A DNA stretch of 64,000 nucleotides, taken from NCBI RefSeq assembly GCF_007827695.1, contig NZ_VITA01000022.1:1-64000 (forward strand). The letters are read 5' to 3'. Every line of letters begins with the position of its first letter. Position 1 is the first letter of the stretch. The stretch comes from Sinorhizobium medicae. GTDB taxonomy: Bacteria > Pseudomonadota > Alphaproteobacteria > Rhizobiales > Rhizobiaceae. Made by a program: the position numbers and the translations under genes. Under the pieces are notes generated by a model. It searched no databases and was not told the DNA's origin. It worked only from the letters and a program-made list of their open reading frames with translations. This document shows positions 8,249 through 17,011 of this stretch, one piece after another.

Positions 8249-10063
8249 TTACTGGACCCGCTCGTCCCACCAGCTCGGCAACTGATAGCCATAGAGCGGC
8301 TCAGCCGTTGGCCGGCCGATACGCTTCCACCGGGCGATCCATTGCGCATCGAGGTGGTAAAGCGGAACCACATAGGAATTGTTGACCAGCAGCCGGTCGT
8401 GCGCGCGAACGGCGGCGGTGAAATCATCGGGGTTTCGTGCCTGGAGTATGTTGTTGATCAGTTTGTCGACGTCCTTGTCGGCGACCCCGGCGAAATTGTC
8501 GCTACCTTGCCTGTCCCGTGTTCGCGAGCTCCAGCGGTTGATCTGTTCGAGACCCGGGGAGAGCGACGACGGAAACGACTTTATGATGACGTCGTAATCG
8601 AAGGACTGGCTGCGCAACTGATATTGCGAATCATCGACCGTCCGAACCCTTGCAACAATGCCGAGCGGGGCCAGAAAGCGCTGGTAGGCGAGGGCGATCT
8701 TCTCCTGTCCGGCATTCTGGCTCATGATCTCGAAAGCAAGCGGCGTGCCGTTGCCATCGACCATCTTGCCGTCCTTGATCGAGTAGCCCGCTTCACGCAG
8801 CAGCGTCACTGCCTCCCGAAGCACGTTGCGATCGCGACCCGAGCCGTCCGTAACGGGGAGCCTATAGCTGCCGTCGAGGATCGCCGGATTGATGCGCTCC
8901 CTGACATCTCCCATGAGGTCAAGTTCACGATTGTCGGCTGCTACGCCCAGGAAGGAAAGCGACGAATTCTGCCAGTAGCTTTGCGTGCGGGTATAGGCAC
9001 CGTCGAAGAGGTTCTTGTTGACCCACTCGAAGTCGAAGACGAGAGCCAGGCCCTGTCTGAGCTTGATGTTGTCGAATACAGGCCTGCGCGTGTTGAAGAC
9101 AAAGCCGAGCATTCCGGAGGGCGTCTTCGGCTTGAATGTTTCCTTGATCACGTCGCCGCTGCGGACCGCGGGGAAATCATAGGCGCGAGCCCATTTGGTG
9201 GCGCTTCCTTCCGGATAGATGTCTACGACGCCCTTCTTGAAGGCTTCGAAAAGCGTGTTCTCCTGAAGAAAGTACTCAACCGAGATCTCGTCGAAATTGT
9301 CGAGACCGACCTTGGACGGCAGATCCTTGGCCCAATAATCGGGATTGCGGCGATAGACGATTCGTTCTCCGGGCCTGACTTCCGCGACGCGGTAAGGGCC
9401 GGAGCCGAGCGGCGGTTTGAGGCTCGTTCGATCGAACGCCTCGACGTCGACCGCATGTTTCGGCAGCACGGGTGAAAGCCCAAGCAAAAGCGGAACCTCT
9501 CGGTCGGCATCCTCGGTGAAAGTGAAGCGCACGCTTCGCTCCCCGACCTTTTCCATCTTCGCCACCTTGGAGAGGCGGTTGCTGAAGGGTGCGCGACCTT
9601 TGTCGCGCATCAATTCGAAGGTGAAGATCACGTCTTCTGCGGTTACCGGCTGACCGTCGGCCCAGCGCGCCTTGGGATTGAGGTTGAACTGGATGAAAGT
9701 ACGGTCATCGTCCCATTCGACGGTCTCGGCGAGCAGGCCATACATGGTGAAGGGCTCGTCCTGCGAGCGCTGCATCAGGGACTCGTGGACCAGATTGCCG
9801 AAACCGGGATCCCACATGCCGCGCGCAGTCGTGCGCATGCTCTTCAGGATGAAGGGGTTGAGGTTGTCGAACGTGCCGACGACGCCATAGGCAATCCTCC
9901 CGCCTTTCTTCACCTCCGGGTTGACGTAAGGGAAGTGCTTGAAGTCGGCTGGCAAGGCTGGTTCGCCATACATGGCGATCGCATGCACGGGCGCGGCCAA
10001 AGCACCGTTGGCAAATATGCTGGCTGCCACGAGCATCACCAGGCCGGAAAGAACTGCGCGCAA
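8249..10063 (-). CDS. Extracellular solute-binding protein, family 5 (YejA-like)
   Basis: About 604 residues. A signal peptide (hydrophobic stretch near residues 5-18, ending ANGALA-AP) leads into 'YGEPALPADFKHFPYVNP' and 'GTFDNLNPFILK', the opening of YejA-type oligopeptide-binding proteins of the SBP_bac_5 family. YejA delivers peptides to the YejBEF ABC importer. The chosen start is a TTG at 10063, because a strong Shine-Dalgarno (GGGAGG) sits five bases upstream; a GTG at 10069 lies too close to it. The frame is open to 10333, but the upstream part lacks a credible leader. No permease or ATPase genes are adjacent, so this is an orphan binding protein. Confidence 0.88.
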   Translation of the reverse strand: MRAVLSGLVMLVAASIFANGALAAPVHAIAMYGEPALPADFKHFPYVNPEVKKGGRIAYGVVGTFDNLNPFILKSMRTTARGMWDPGFGNLVHESLMQRSQDEPFTMYGLLAETVEWDDDRTFIQFNLNPKARWADGQPVTAEDVIFTFELMRDKGRAPFSNRLSKVAKMEKVGERSVRFTFTEDADREVPLLLGLSPVLPKHAVDVEAFDRTSLKPPLGSGPYRVAEVRPGERIVYRRNPDYWAKDLPSKVGLDNFDEISVEYFLQENTLFEAFKKGVVDIYPEGSATKWARAYDFPAVRSGDVIKETFKPKTPSGMLGFVFNTRRPVFDNIKLRQGLALVFDFEWVNKNLFDGAYTRTQSYWQNSSLSFLGVAADNRELDLMGDVRERINPAILDGSYRLPVTDGSGRDRNVLREAVTLLREAGYSIKDGKMVDGNGTPLAFEIMSQNAGQEKIALAYQRFLAPLGIVARVRTVDDSQYQLRSQSFDYDVIIKSFPSSLSPGLEQINRWSSRTRDRQGSDNFAGVADKDVDKLINNILQARNPDDFTAAVRAHDRLLVNNSYVVPLYHLDAQWIARWKRIGRPTAEPLYGYQLPSWWDERVQ

Positions 10064-10337
10064 CTTCACCTCCCGTAGGATTCTGCAGGCCGATTCCGGG
10101 CAAGTTATCAATGCGGGCGCGCATTTCCAACCGCGGCGGGCCGGGAAAAGAACAAAGCAGGCTCCTGCCACATCGCGCAACGATACGAAAGGGCCGTTCA
10201 AAGCAAATGGTTGCAAAAAGTTGCAACAAACACTGGATAAACCGGCCAAGCCAATGTAACAGATGTTTCCGGAATCGGGGCCATTCAAATGCCTCATTTG
10301 GCCAACAGGACAACGGCGGCTGACGATACTCACTCTG

Positions 10338-10353
10338 CGGAACTTAAGTTCCG
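10338..10353. promoter_or_regulatory. Perfect 16-bp palindrome upstream of the IalB-like gene
   Basis: CGGAACTTAAGTTCCG is a perfect inverted repeat centred 36-37 bases before the ATG at 10382. It looks like an operator for a dimeric regulator. Its GGAAC start also resembles an EcfG -35 element, but no matching -10 (GTT after 16-17 bases) follows. No binding protein can be named. Confidence 0.45.
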
Positions 10354-10381
10354 TGACCGGATTTCAGGAGACGGAATCACA

Positions 10382-11011
10382 ATGATCTTCAAGTCGAACT
10401 TCACCACACGCGCGGGATTGGCAGCGCTGGCGCTTTCGTTCGCAGCCGCCGGCGCGCCGAGCGTCGCTTCCGCGCAGCAGGCGGGAGGCAAGCCGCCGCA
10501 GGGTTGGTTCAAGGTCTGCACCAAGCAGGAAGATAACGATGTCTGCATCGTCCAGAACCTGCTCACCGCCAATAACGGACAGCTTGTTACGGCAGTCGGA
10601 CTCATTTCCGTCTCGGGCAAGGTAAACCGCAAGGTCATGCAGGTTTCGGTGCCGTCGGCGCGCATGATTCCGCCAGGCATCCAATTGCAGATCGACGGTG
10701 GTAAGGGCGTCAAGCTCGACTACGCGATCTGCATGCCCGACAAGTGCGTTGCCGAGGCGCCACTCTCCGACGCGCTTATCGCGCAGTTGAAGAAGGGCAA
10801 TGAGGTCGTCTTCACCTCCGTCAACTTTCAGCGCGCTCCAAACCCGATCAAGATGACGCTCGAAGGCTTCACTGGCGTTTTCGACGGCGAACCGATCGAA
10901 CAGTCCCAGCTCGAAGAGCGCCAGCGCCTGCTGCAGGAAGAGATGCAGAAGAAGGCCGAAGACGCCCGCAAAAAGCTGGAAGAGGCGCAGAAAGCTGCCA
11001 AGCAGCAGTAA
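10382..11011 (+). CDS. Invasion-associated locus B (IalB) family exported protein
   Basis: 209 residues. The Sec signal peptide spans about residues 1-33 (hydrophobic LAALALSFAAA, ending SVASAQQ). The IalB core follows, with 'GWFKVCTK' near 42-49 and the cysteine-containing 'LDYAICMPDKCVAEAPL' near 115-131. The last 45 residues are highly charged and probably helical (repeated E/K/Q). IalB proteins are periplasmic or outer-membrane-associated proteins first named for Bartonella erythrocyte invasion; rhizobia carry several with unclear function. The ATG at 10382 is preferred because it follows CAGGAG and begins the signal peptide. A strong terminator follows the stop. Confidence 0.88.
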   Translation: MIFKSNFTTRAGLAALALSFAAAGAPSVASAQQAGGKPPQGWFKVCTKQEDNDVCIVQNLLTANNGQLVTAVGLISVSGKVNRKVMQVSVPSARMIPPGIQLQIDGGKGVKLDYAICMPDKCVAEAPLSDALIAQLKKGNEVVFTSVNFQRAPNPIKMTLEGFTGVFDGEPIEQSQLEERQRLLQEEMQKKAEDARKKLEEAQKAAKQQ

Positions 11012-11030
11012 CCGTCAACTCCCTCAATGA

Positions 11031-11069
11031 AAAGGGCGTCCGAGTCATCGATCCGGGCGCCCTTTTTTT
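11031..11069 (+). terminator. Rho-independent terminator of the IalB-like gene
   Basis: AAAGGGCG pairs with CGCCCTTT around a loop of about 19 bases, and the right arm runs into seven Ts. It lies 20 bases after the stop at 11011, on the plus strand. Confidence 0.75.
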
Positions 11070-11089
11070 GTACGGGCGCCGGATCACGG

Positions 11090-11980
11090 TCATGCAAGTG
11101 TCGGCAAATCCCACCGCGACAACCATTCGAAAAAGCCTTGCGGCAGGCGAGCGCTCTGTGCTTTTGCGATCTCATAAGCGCCGACGATCGGCGCCAACGT
11201 TGGAGACAGAGCGAGAAGCTGCCCGCTGCGAAGCTCCCGCTCGACGAATGAGGGATTGGCCTGGCCGACGCCCAGGCCAGAGATGCAAGCGTCGATAGCG
11301 GCCTCATCCGTATCGAAAACTAGGGTCCCGCCGCGCGGCTCGAATGCAAAGCCGGCGCATTCGCACCAGCGATGCCAGGACCAGCCGTCTGCCGTGTCCA
11401 GAAGCAGAGGCAGATCAAGAACCTGCCCCGGCTCGCGACCTGCGCTGAGGCTGGAGAACAGTTGCGGCGAGGAAACAGCAATGGTCCTGTCGACCAGCGA
11501 TCCTCGCGCGAATGTTTCGATCTGCGTACCACGCCGATAGGTCACCGTCACATCGGCCGTTTCTCCGGAACCAAGCGCCAGCGAGTGAATGGAAATGTCG
11601 ACGGCCGGATTTTCCTGTAGATAGGAACCCAGACGCGGAATAAGCCAGCGTCGCGCCAGCGTAATCGGTGCCTGGATCACCAGTCGAGAGCGATCAGGCA
11701 ATATCGCCCGGGCCCCTGTTTCGAGCGTTGAAAGAGCACTGTTGACGTGGACCAGGAAGTGACGCCCGGCCTCAGTCAATTCTATAGCATTGTGCCGGCG
11801 GCGAAACAGCATCACGCCCAACGCATGTTCGAGCGACTTGACCTGGCGGCTTACAGCTCCCGGAGTCACATGCATCTCGGCTGCCGCCGAAGTCAGACTT
11901 CCAGCCTTCGCAGCAGCGGCGAAAGCCGGCAATGCACCAAGCGGGGGAAGACGCATGTTCCTGGTTTGAGTTTTATTCAT
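11090..11980 (-). CDS. LysR family transcriptional regulator (GcvA-like)
   Basis: 296 residues from the ATG at 11980; a second in-frame ATG at 11956 (protein starting MRLPPLGAL) is equally plausible. The N-terminal winged helix-turn-helix carries 'AGSLTSAAAEMHVTPGAVS' followed by 'RQVKSLEHALGVMLFRR', the classic LysR motif. The rest is the periplasmic-binding-like effector domain, and 'LPPLGALPAFAAAAK' at the start places it near GcvA/AmpR-type members. It faces away from the FecBCD-type ABC operon across about 500 bases, which makes that operon a possible target, but the spacing is long. The effector is unknown. Confidence 0.9.
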   Translation of the reverse strand: MNKTQTRNMRLPPLGALPAFAAAAKAGSLTSAAAEMHVTPGAVSRQVKSLEHALGVMLFRRRHNAIELTEAGRHFLVHVNSALSTLETGARAILPDRSRLVIQAPITLARRWLIPRLGSYLQENPAVDISIHSLALGSGETADVTVTYRRGTQIETFARGSLVDRTIAVSSPQLFSSLSAGREPGQVLDLPLLLDTADGWSWHRWCECAGFAFEPRGGTLVFDTDEAAIDACISGLGVGQANPSFVERELRSGQLLALSPTLAPIVGAYEIAKAQSARLPQGFFEWLSRWDLPTLA

Positions 11981-12497
11981 GCTGGCGTGAAAACCTTTCG
12001 CTTGCAATGGAAATGTCTATCGACTTCATAAGTCAAATTCATTTCGGGGAATATAGCGTCCACATGAGTCCTTGTTTCGAATGATTCTAAATGAGGCTTC
12101 GAGAATTACGAAGCTTTGGATCTATATAACTCACATCGTTCTCCGGTTTATGAACGAGAACTCGATGGTCATTGGCCATTCGAGCGATTTTCTGTTTTCG
12201 GCTCCAACTATTCTCGGGAGCGCTCCGGAATTTCTTGAGTGTACTAAAAAATAAACTTGAATATATTTATCATGTATGCAATTCAATCCACATAACGACG
12301 CAGGGACTGGCGGATGCGGGCAAGGAAAGTCGATGGACGCAGCGAAGACGCGCTTTGCGAGGAGGGTGGCTTGCGGCTTTCTCACGCAGAGCGCCTGCGT
12401 CCGAGCACGCATAGCAGCCACTTTTGTCCCGACGCGCCCATCATCTGCTGTCGGCGCAGTCGCGCCAGGATCCACGGATACCATCAGGAGGCTTCCC
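11981..12497. other. AT-rich intergenic region upstream of the iron ABC operon
   Basis: About 517 bases between the LysR gene and the binding-protein gene. Bases 12030-12300 are visibly richer in A+T than their surroundings, with runs such as CTAAAAAATAAAC near 12243. An ICE-like palindrome lies at 12075-12091. A 60-codon open frame at 12072-12254 has no ribosome-binding site and no recognisable content, and I do not call it a gene. Confidence 0.6.
12075..12091. promoter_or_regulatory. Candidate ICE motif (Irr box)
   Basis: TTTCGAATGATTCTAAA matches the rhizobial iron-control element TTTAGAA-N3-TTCTAAA at 13 of 14 defined positions. In Rhizobiales this element is bound by Irr, the haem-responsive iron regulator. 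It sits about 95 bases before the LysR start and about 410 bases before the binding-protein start, so it could serve either promoter. The match is seen; Irr binding is inferred. Confidence 0.6.
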
Positions 12498-13496
12498 ATG
12501 TTTTCCGGCCATAACCGAAATTCTCTCCGGTGGACGTGGCGCATTTGCGCAGCCGGCATAGCGGCGCTCGCGATTACGGCAAGTTCGGCCCATGCAGACG
12601 AGATCAAGACGTTGAGCGTCATCGACGATCGCGGCGTCGCGGTCGCGGTTCCGGCTCCGCCCAAAAGGATCGCCTCCGTTTCCTATTTCGCGGCAGACGT
12701 CGCACTCGCCCTCGGCATAAAGCCGGTCGCCAGCACCTACATGGTCCAGGGCCGGAATCCCGACTTCCTCGCCGACTACCTCAAGGACGTAAAGGAAATC
12801 GGCCAACGAGCCACTCCCAATCTCGAGCTGCTCGCCGAGGCAAAGCCAGACGTGACGATAGCGATCCGACGCTACACCGAAGGCAATGCCGACCAGATTG
12901 CAAATGTGGCACCCTATCTCGCCTACAATCTGGAACTCTATGCCGACAGCGACAGGACCATAAGCCAGCTCGCGGCAATCCTGGGCCAGGCAAAGCGCGG
13001 ACAGGAACTGAACGCGCGCTTCAAGGCAGCGATGGAGGAATTCTCCGCCAAGGCCCCGAAGGACCGGCATCCACGCTTCGTCGTCATGTGGGGTGGCGAT
13101 ACGCCCTGGGTGTTTCGCTCCGAGAACATGACGGCGGCGATCCTGGTGGCGCTGGGCGGGGACAATATCGCCGGACAAAACCCGACGCCCTATCTGCCCG
13201 ACAACTGGGGGATGGAGATGAGCCTTGAGACCATGCTGGAAAAGGACCCGGAAATCATCTTCGTCTATGACTACGGCCCGGACCGGCCGCATGAAAACAA
13301 TCCGATCTGGCAGCAGCTTTCCGCGGTGAAGAACGGGCGTGTTCACTATGTCGGCGATCACTGGGTCGAGACTCACGGACCGATTGCCCGGGAGATCGTC
13401 CTGCGTGAAGCGGCACATCTGCTTTACCCGGAGACTTTTCCTGCGGTTGATGTCAAGGCCGAAGCGCGAAAACTCATACCGGCCTCGGTCGAGTAG
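12498..13496 (+). CDS. Iron-siderophore type ABC transporter, periplasmic binding protein
   Basis: 332 residues. A signal peptide covers about residues 1-33 (ICAAGIAALAITASSAHA, then DEI). The Peripla_BP_2 fold (class III, FecB/FhuD-like) follows: 'PKRIASVSYFAADVALALG' near residues 54-72 and 'LAEAKPDVTIAI' near 112. Such proteins capture ferric siderophores or related chelates in the periplasm. The start at 12498 has AGGAGG seven bases upstream; an open frame extends to 12276 but without this signal. It is the first gene of a four-gene importer operon, with 20 bases to the first permease. The ligand (ferric citrate, hydroxamate or other) cannot be decided. Confidence 0.9.
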   Translation: MFSGHNRNSLRWTWRICAAGIAALAITASSAHADEIKTLSVIDDRGVAVAVPAPPKRIASVSYFAADVALALGIKPVASTYMVQGRNPDFLADYLKDVKEIGQRATPNLELLAEAKPDVTIAIRRYTEGNADQIANVAPYLAYNLELYADSDRTISQLAAILGQAKRGQELNARFKAAMEEFSAKAPKDRHPRFVVMWGGDTPWVFRSENMTAAILVALGGDNIAGQNPTPYLPDNWGMEMSLETMLEKDPEIIFVYDYGPDRPHENNPIWQQLSAVKNGRVHYVGDHWVETHGPIAREIVLREAAHLLYPETFPAVDVKAEARKLIPASVE

Positions 13497-13516
13497 CGGC
13501 AAAATCGGGAAAAGCA

Positions 13517-14524
13517 ATGACGCCGCGTGGCCGTTGTATCGCTGCAATCCTTCTGGCAGTTTCGACGGCTGCGCTGATCGGCTTTGCGGCTCTGCTCGTC
13601 GGTGCTAAGCCCATGAGTTTGGAGGCGGCCATTCGTGCGGTTCTCGCACCCAACCAGGGTGTCGACGGAATTATCGTATGGACGCTCCGGATGCCTCGCA
13701 GCATCGCGGCTTTCCTCGCCGGTGCCGCGCTGGCGGTCGCCGGCCTGCTTTTGCAGATCATCACCCGCAATCCGCTCGCTGCACCGGACCTCACGGGCGT
13801 TTCTGCGGGCGCGGTACTGCTGATTGTCTTCACATTCGTGGCCTTCCCGGCGGTCTCCTCGGTATTCTATCCCTTCATAGGAATGTCCGGTGGGCTGCTA
13901 GCGGTTGCGCTGACGATCTGGGCAGCGCGGAGCGGGCGTGGACCAGCGCTTCATCTCGCACTCAGCGGCATCACGGTCTCGCTGTTCCTCAATGCGCTGA
14001 CGGCCTACATCCTCATTCGCGGCGCGCCGCAGTCGCCTTCCATGCTGTTCTGGCTGTCGGGGGGCTTTCAGGGACGCTCGTGGCCTCAGGTAAGCTATAT
14101 GCTGCCGTGGGTCGCCATCGGAATAGGTGCCGCACTTGCGTGCCACCGCGTCATCGGACTGCTCTCGCTCGGCGACGAGGCGGCCGCCGGCATGGGGCTG
14201 AACGCTGCACGGTGGAAGCTCGCGCTGCTCCTTTGTGCGGCGGGGCTGGTCGCCGGGGTCACTCCCATTGCCGGGCCGATTGCCTTTATCGGGCTTACCG
14301 TGCCGCACCTCGTTCGTCTCCTGCGGCCCGTGGATGCAGCTACGGCGATACTGCTGAATGCGTCGACCGGCGGCGCTCTGCTGCTGACAGCCGACGCGCT
14401 CGCACGTTCCGTCGCGGCGCCGAGGGAGATCCCGGTCAGCATCTTCACCGCGCTGATCGGCGGGCCGGTCTTTCTTTATCTCGTGCAGCGCCGCCAGTCT
14501 TTGCCCGGCAGGGGAACGGTGTGA
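13517..14524 (+). CDS. FecCD-family ABC permease, subunit 1
   Basis: 335 residues, strongly hydrophobic, with about 9-10 membrane helices as usual for BtuC/FhuB/FecCD permeases. 'IVWTLRMPRSIAAFLAGAAL' near residue 53 and 'LLLQIITRNPLAAPDLTG' near 78 are the family signature. 'PIAGPIAFIGLTVPHLVRLL' near 250 is the conserved block that includes the cytoplasmic coupling region for the ATPase. The gene follows the binding protein by 20 bases, and its TGA overlaps the ATG of the second permease by one base (TGATG), so both halves of the channel are made together. Confidence 0.93.
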   Translation: MTPRGRCIAAILLAVSTAALIGFAALLVGAKPMSLEAAIRAVLAPNQGVDGIIVWTLRMPRSIAAFLAGAALAVAGLLLQIITRNPLAAPDLTGVSAGAVLLIVFTFVAFPAVSSVFYPFIGMSGGLLAVALTIWAARSGRGPALHLALSGITVSLFLNALTAYILIRGAPQSPSMLFWLSGGFQGRSWPQVSYMLPWVAIGIGAALACHRVIGLLSLGDEAAAGMGLNAARWKLALLLCAAGLVAGVTPIAGPIAFIGLTVPHLVRLLRPVDAATAILLNASTGGALLLTADALARSVAAPREIPVSIFTALIGGPVFLYLVQRRQSLPGRGTV

Positions 14525-15555
14525 TGAGCCTGGCCACGCCAAGATCGGCCCGAAGGAAAGGGGTTCTGATCCTGCCGCTGACGATCTCGGCGTTGTTGCT
14601 CATTGCTTCCGTTTTTCTCGGTGTCGTCGATCTGCCGGCCAAGGATATACTGGCGGTCCTCGTCGGTGGCGGGTCGGACGATGCGGATCTCATCATCGGC
14701 ACCATCCGGATACCGCGCATCGTGACCGGCATGCTCGCCGGAGCTCATTTCGCGGTTGCCGGGCTCCTGCTGCAGGCGATCACGCGCAACCCACTCGCGG
14801 ATCCAACGATCCTGGGCATATCACAGGGCGCGACACTGACGGTGGCGATTTTCCTGCTTTTCACGGTCTATGGGGCGAGCGCCGACGCCCACACGCTGTA
14901 CAGTCTGCCGCTACGCTGGCTGCCACTCGTGGCCAGTGTCGGCGGTATGGCGACCGGGTTTCTGGTTTTCTGGATCGCGATACGCAATCGCTTGAGCCTA
15001 TTGAGGCTGACGCTTTCCGGCATTGCCATCGGAGCGACATTGCACGCGCTGGCCATGGGGATGATCGCCGGATGGGGCAGCGCCCGCTTCGAGATCGTCA
15101 TGCAATGGCTGTCGGGCAGCCTTTACGCACGCAGCTGGGAGCATGTGATTTTCCTGCTGCCGTTCACGGTCGCGGCGGTGATCGCTCTACCGCTGCTGCA
15201 CCGTTCGCTCGATATGCTCCGCTTCGAAGAGGACGTAGCGCGGTCCTTCGGCCTGTCCTACCGGCTGCATTTCAGCCTGGTTCTCCTTACAGCCTGCGGC
15301 CTCGCCGCAAGCGCCGTCGGAACGGTCGGGCCGCTGATCTTCGTCGGCCTCGTCGTGCCGCACCTGGCGCATTTTCTCGCCGGCCGGCGCTTCGGCATGG
15401 TCATGCCGCTCACCGTGGTCCTCGGCGCATCTCTCGTCACCGGAGCCGACCTGGCCGGACGTCTGCTCGGCCAGGCGGAGGAGATCCCAATCGGGGTGAT
15501 CACCGCTCTGGCAGGTGCCCCAGCGCTCCTCATCCTTCTGCGCCGTCGTTCCTGA
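14524..15555 (+). CDS. FecCD-family ABC permease, subunit 2
   Basis: 343 residues, a paralogue of the preceding permease. The same landmarks recur: 'IRIPRIVTGMLAGAHFAVAG' near residue 63, 'LLLQAITRNPLADPTILG' near 84 and 'VGPLIFVGLVVPHLAHFLAG' near 265. About nine to ten membrane helices. Together the two permeases form a heterodimeric channel. The frame is open upstream into the previous gene, but the start at 14524 (MSLATPRS) is set by the TGATG overlap and by the normal family length. The ATPase gene starts 9 bases after its stop. Confidence 0.93.
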   Translation: MSLATPRSARRKGVLILPLTISALLLIASVFLGVVDLPAKDILAVLVGGGSDDADLIIGTIRIPRIVTGMLAGAHFAVAGLLLQAITRNPLADPTILGISQGATLTVAIFLLFTVYGASADAHTLYSLPLRWLPLVASVGGMATGFLVFWIAIRNRLSLLRLTLSGIAIGATLHALAMGMIAGWGSARFEIVMQWLSGSLYARSWEHVIFLLPFTVAAVIALPLLHRSLDMLRFEEDVARSFGLSYRLHFSLVLLTACGLAASAVGTVGPLIFVGLVVPHLAHFLAGRRFGMVMPLTVVLGASLVTGADLAGRLLGQAEEIPIGVITALAGAPALLILLRRRS

Positions 15556-15564
15556 GGCAAGCCG

Positions 15565-16344
15565 ATGATCCTGAAAGCAACAAATGTCGGCGTCAGATAC
15601 GGTGCGCACCGCGCGCTCGATGCCTTTTCGCTTGGCTTCTCGCAGGGCGAGATCGTGGCGCTGATCGGGCCGAACGGGTCCGGCAAAAGCACGGCACTGC
15701 ACGCGCTCGCGGGACTGACGAGCCCGGACGAAGGAGAAGTCGTCCTTGACGGGAGGGAGATGAGGGCGTGGAAAAGGCGGAACCTGGCCAAGCGCCTCTC
15801 GTTTCTGCCGCAAGCACCTTACGCGCCCGACGACATGAGCGTGGAAGAACTGGTCCGGCAGGGACGCTTTGCCCATGTCGGACTGTTCCAAAGCTTCCGC
15901 AGCGAAGATCGCGAGGCCGTCGAGTGGGCGCTCGAAAGCACCGGGCTCGAGACCCTTGCCGATCGCGGACTGAAGGCGTTGTCGGGTGGTGAACGCCAGC
16001 GTGCCTGGATTGCTGCCGCGCTTGCCCAGGAAAGCGGCATCCTCATTCTCGATGAACCGACGTCGTTTCTCGACATCGGCCATCAAGTCGAAATACTGGA
16101 GCTGATTTCCCGGCTCAGCCGTAAACGCGGCGTCACCGTGATCATCGCAATCCACGACCTCAATCATGCCATGGCAATTGCAGACAGGATCGCCCTTCTT
16201 TCCGCGGGAAGGCTTGTTTTTGAAGGTTCGCCCACGGCCCTAAGCGGCACCGGCCTTCTCGAAAAGACTTTCAAGGTCGAGGGCGAGTTCATCCAATCAA
16301 GCGGCGGGGAAGCGCCCTATCTGCAGGTTCGCGTTCGCCGCTAG
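15565..16344 (+). CDS. Iron-siderophore type ABC transporter ATPase
   Basis: 259 residues, the usual FecE/FhuC length. Walker A is GPNGSGKST near residues 34-42, the ABC signature LSGGERQRAW near 139, Walker B ILILDEPTSFLD near 160, and the switch histidine appears in 'VIIAIHDLNHAMAIADRI' near 192-209. It powers the importer made of the three preceding gene products, on the cytoplasmic face of the inner membrane. It is the last gene of the operon; no outer-membrane TonB receptor or ferric reductase is adjacent, so the receptor must be elsewhere. Confidence 0.94.
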   Translation: MILKATNVGVRYGAHRALDAFSLGFSQGEIVALIGPNGSGKSTALHALAGLTSPDEGEVVLDGREMRAWKRRNLAKRLSFLPQAPYAPDDMSVEELVRQGRFAHVGLFQSFRSEDREAVEWALESTGLETLADRGLKALSGGERQRAWIAAALAQESGILILDEPTSFLDIGHQVEILELISRLSRKRGVTVIIAIHDLNHAMAIADRIALLSAGRLVFEGSPTALSGTGLLEKTFKVEGEFIQSSGGEAPYLQVRVRR

Positions 16345-16435
16345 GGCGGGAAAGCCTGCACGCGTTTCCGTTCGCCCTCGCACCAGCGTTAGGCATGATC
16401 ACGATTGCCATCCGGCAAAGCGGCAGGCCCAAGCA

Positions 16436-16461
16436 TGAAAAAGCCCGGCTTGCGCCGGGCT
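16436..16461 (-). terminator. Rho-independent terminator of hspQ
   Basis: On the minus strand AGCCCGGC and GCCGGGCT form a perfect 8-bp stem around a 4-base loop, followed by five Ts. It lies about 40 bases beyond the hspQ stop. Confidence 0.8.
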
Positions 16462-16501
16462 CAGACCGCGCGAAAAACCGCTGCGCTTGCCTGCAATCGC
16501 C

Positions 16502-16831
16502 CTAATGCTGATAGACCGCCTTGGGCTTATAGTGCCCGGCATCGGCCCGTTCGAACAGGGCGTCTACCTGGGGGTGGCGGACCGGCCTGTCGCTCTCGTC
16601 GGAAACGAGATTCTGTTCCGATACATAGGCGACGTACTCGCTTTCTTCGTTTTCTGCGAACAGATGATAGAAGGGCTGGTCCTTTTCGGGCCTGATCTCC
16701 TGCGGAATCGCATTCCACCATTCATCGGTGTTCGCATATTCCGGGTCGACGTCGAAGATGACGCCGCGGAACGGGAACATCCGATGGCGAACCACCTGTC
16801 CGATCTCAAATTTGGCGTTTCTTTGTTTCAT
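16502..16831 (-). CDS. hspQ: Heat shock protein HspQ (YccV-like, hemimethylated-DNA-binding domain)
   Basis: 109 residues. The single YccV-like domain is recognisable from 'FEIGQVVRHRMFPFRGVIFD' near residues 8-27, 'EWWNAIPQEIRPEKDQPFYH' near 37-56 and 'YVAYVSEQNLV' near 66. HspQ was described as a heat-shock factor that stimulates degradation of mutant DnaA and acts as a Lon specificity adaptor in enterobacteria; the role in alphaproteobacteria is inferred by homology. The start MKQRNAK at 16831 is preferred, with AAGGA 11 bases upstream; an in-frame ATG at 16843 sits on top of that sequence. It ends at a clear terminator. Confidence 0.88.
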   Translation of the reverse strand: MKQRNAKFEIGQVVRHRMFPFRGVIFDVDPEYANTDEWWNAIPQEIRPEKDQPFYHLFAENEESEYVAYVSEQNLVSDESDRPVRHPQVDALFERADAGHYKPKAVYQH

Positions 16832-16928
16832 GACGCAACACATCCTTTCAGACAGTTATCTGGGTTGTCGCATATGGAACATCAAGAGGGAAGCGCCCCC
16901 CGTCAGCGAGCTTCCATCGGCATTGACT

Positions 16929-16960
16929 GAAAAAGGCGGGCCTCGGATGAAACCCGCCTC
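16929..16960 (-). terminator. Rho-independent terminator of glnA
   Basis: On the minus strand AGGCGGG and CCCGCCT form a 7-bp stem with a loop of about 12 bases, followed by TTTTT. It lies about 52 bases beyond the glnA stop. Confidence 0.75.
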
Positions 16961-17011
16961 CGTCGTTCACCTTGCATGGGCAGAACCTTCGGCAGGCCTG
17001 CCCGTTCCGTA

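Noticed and set aside
12072..12254. 60-codon plus-strand ORF in the AT-rich gap upstream of the iron ABC operon
   Set aside because: No ribosome-binding site, no recognisable content, and it spans the AT-rich region and the ICE-like box; probably chance.
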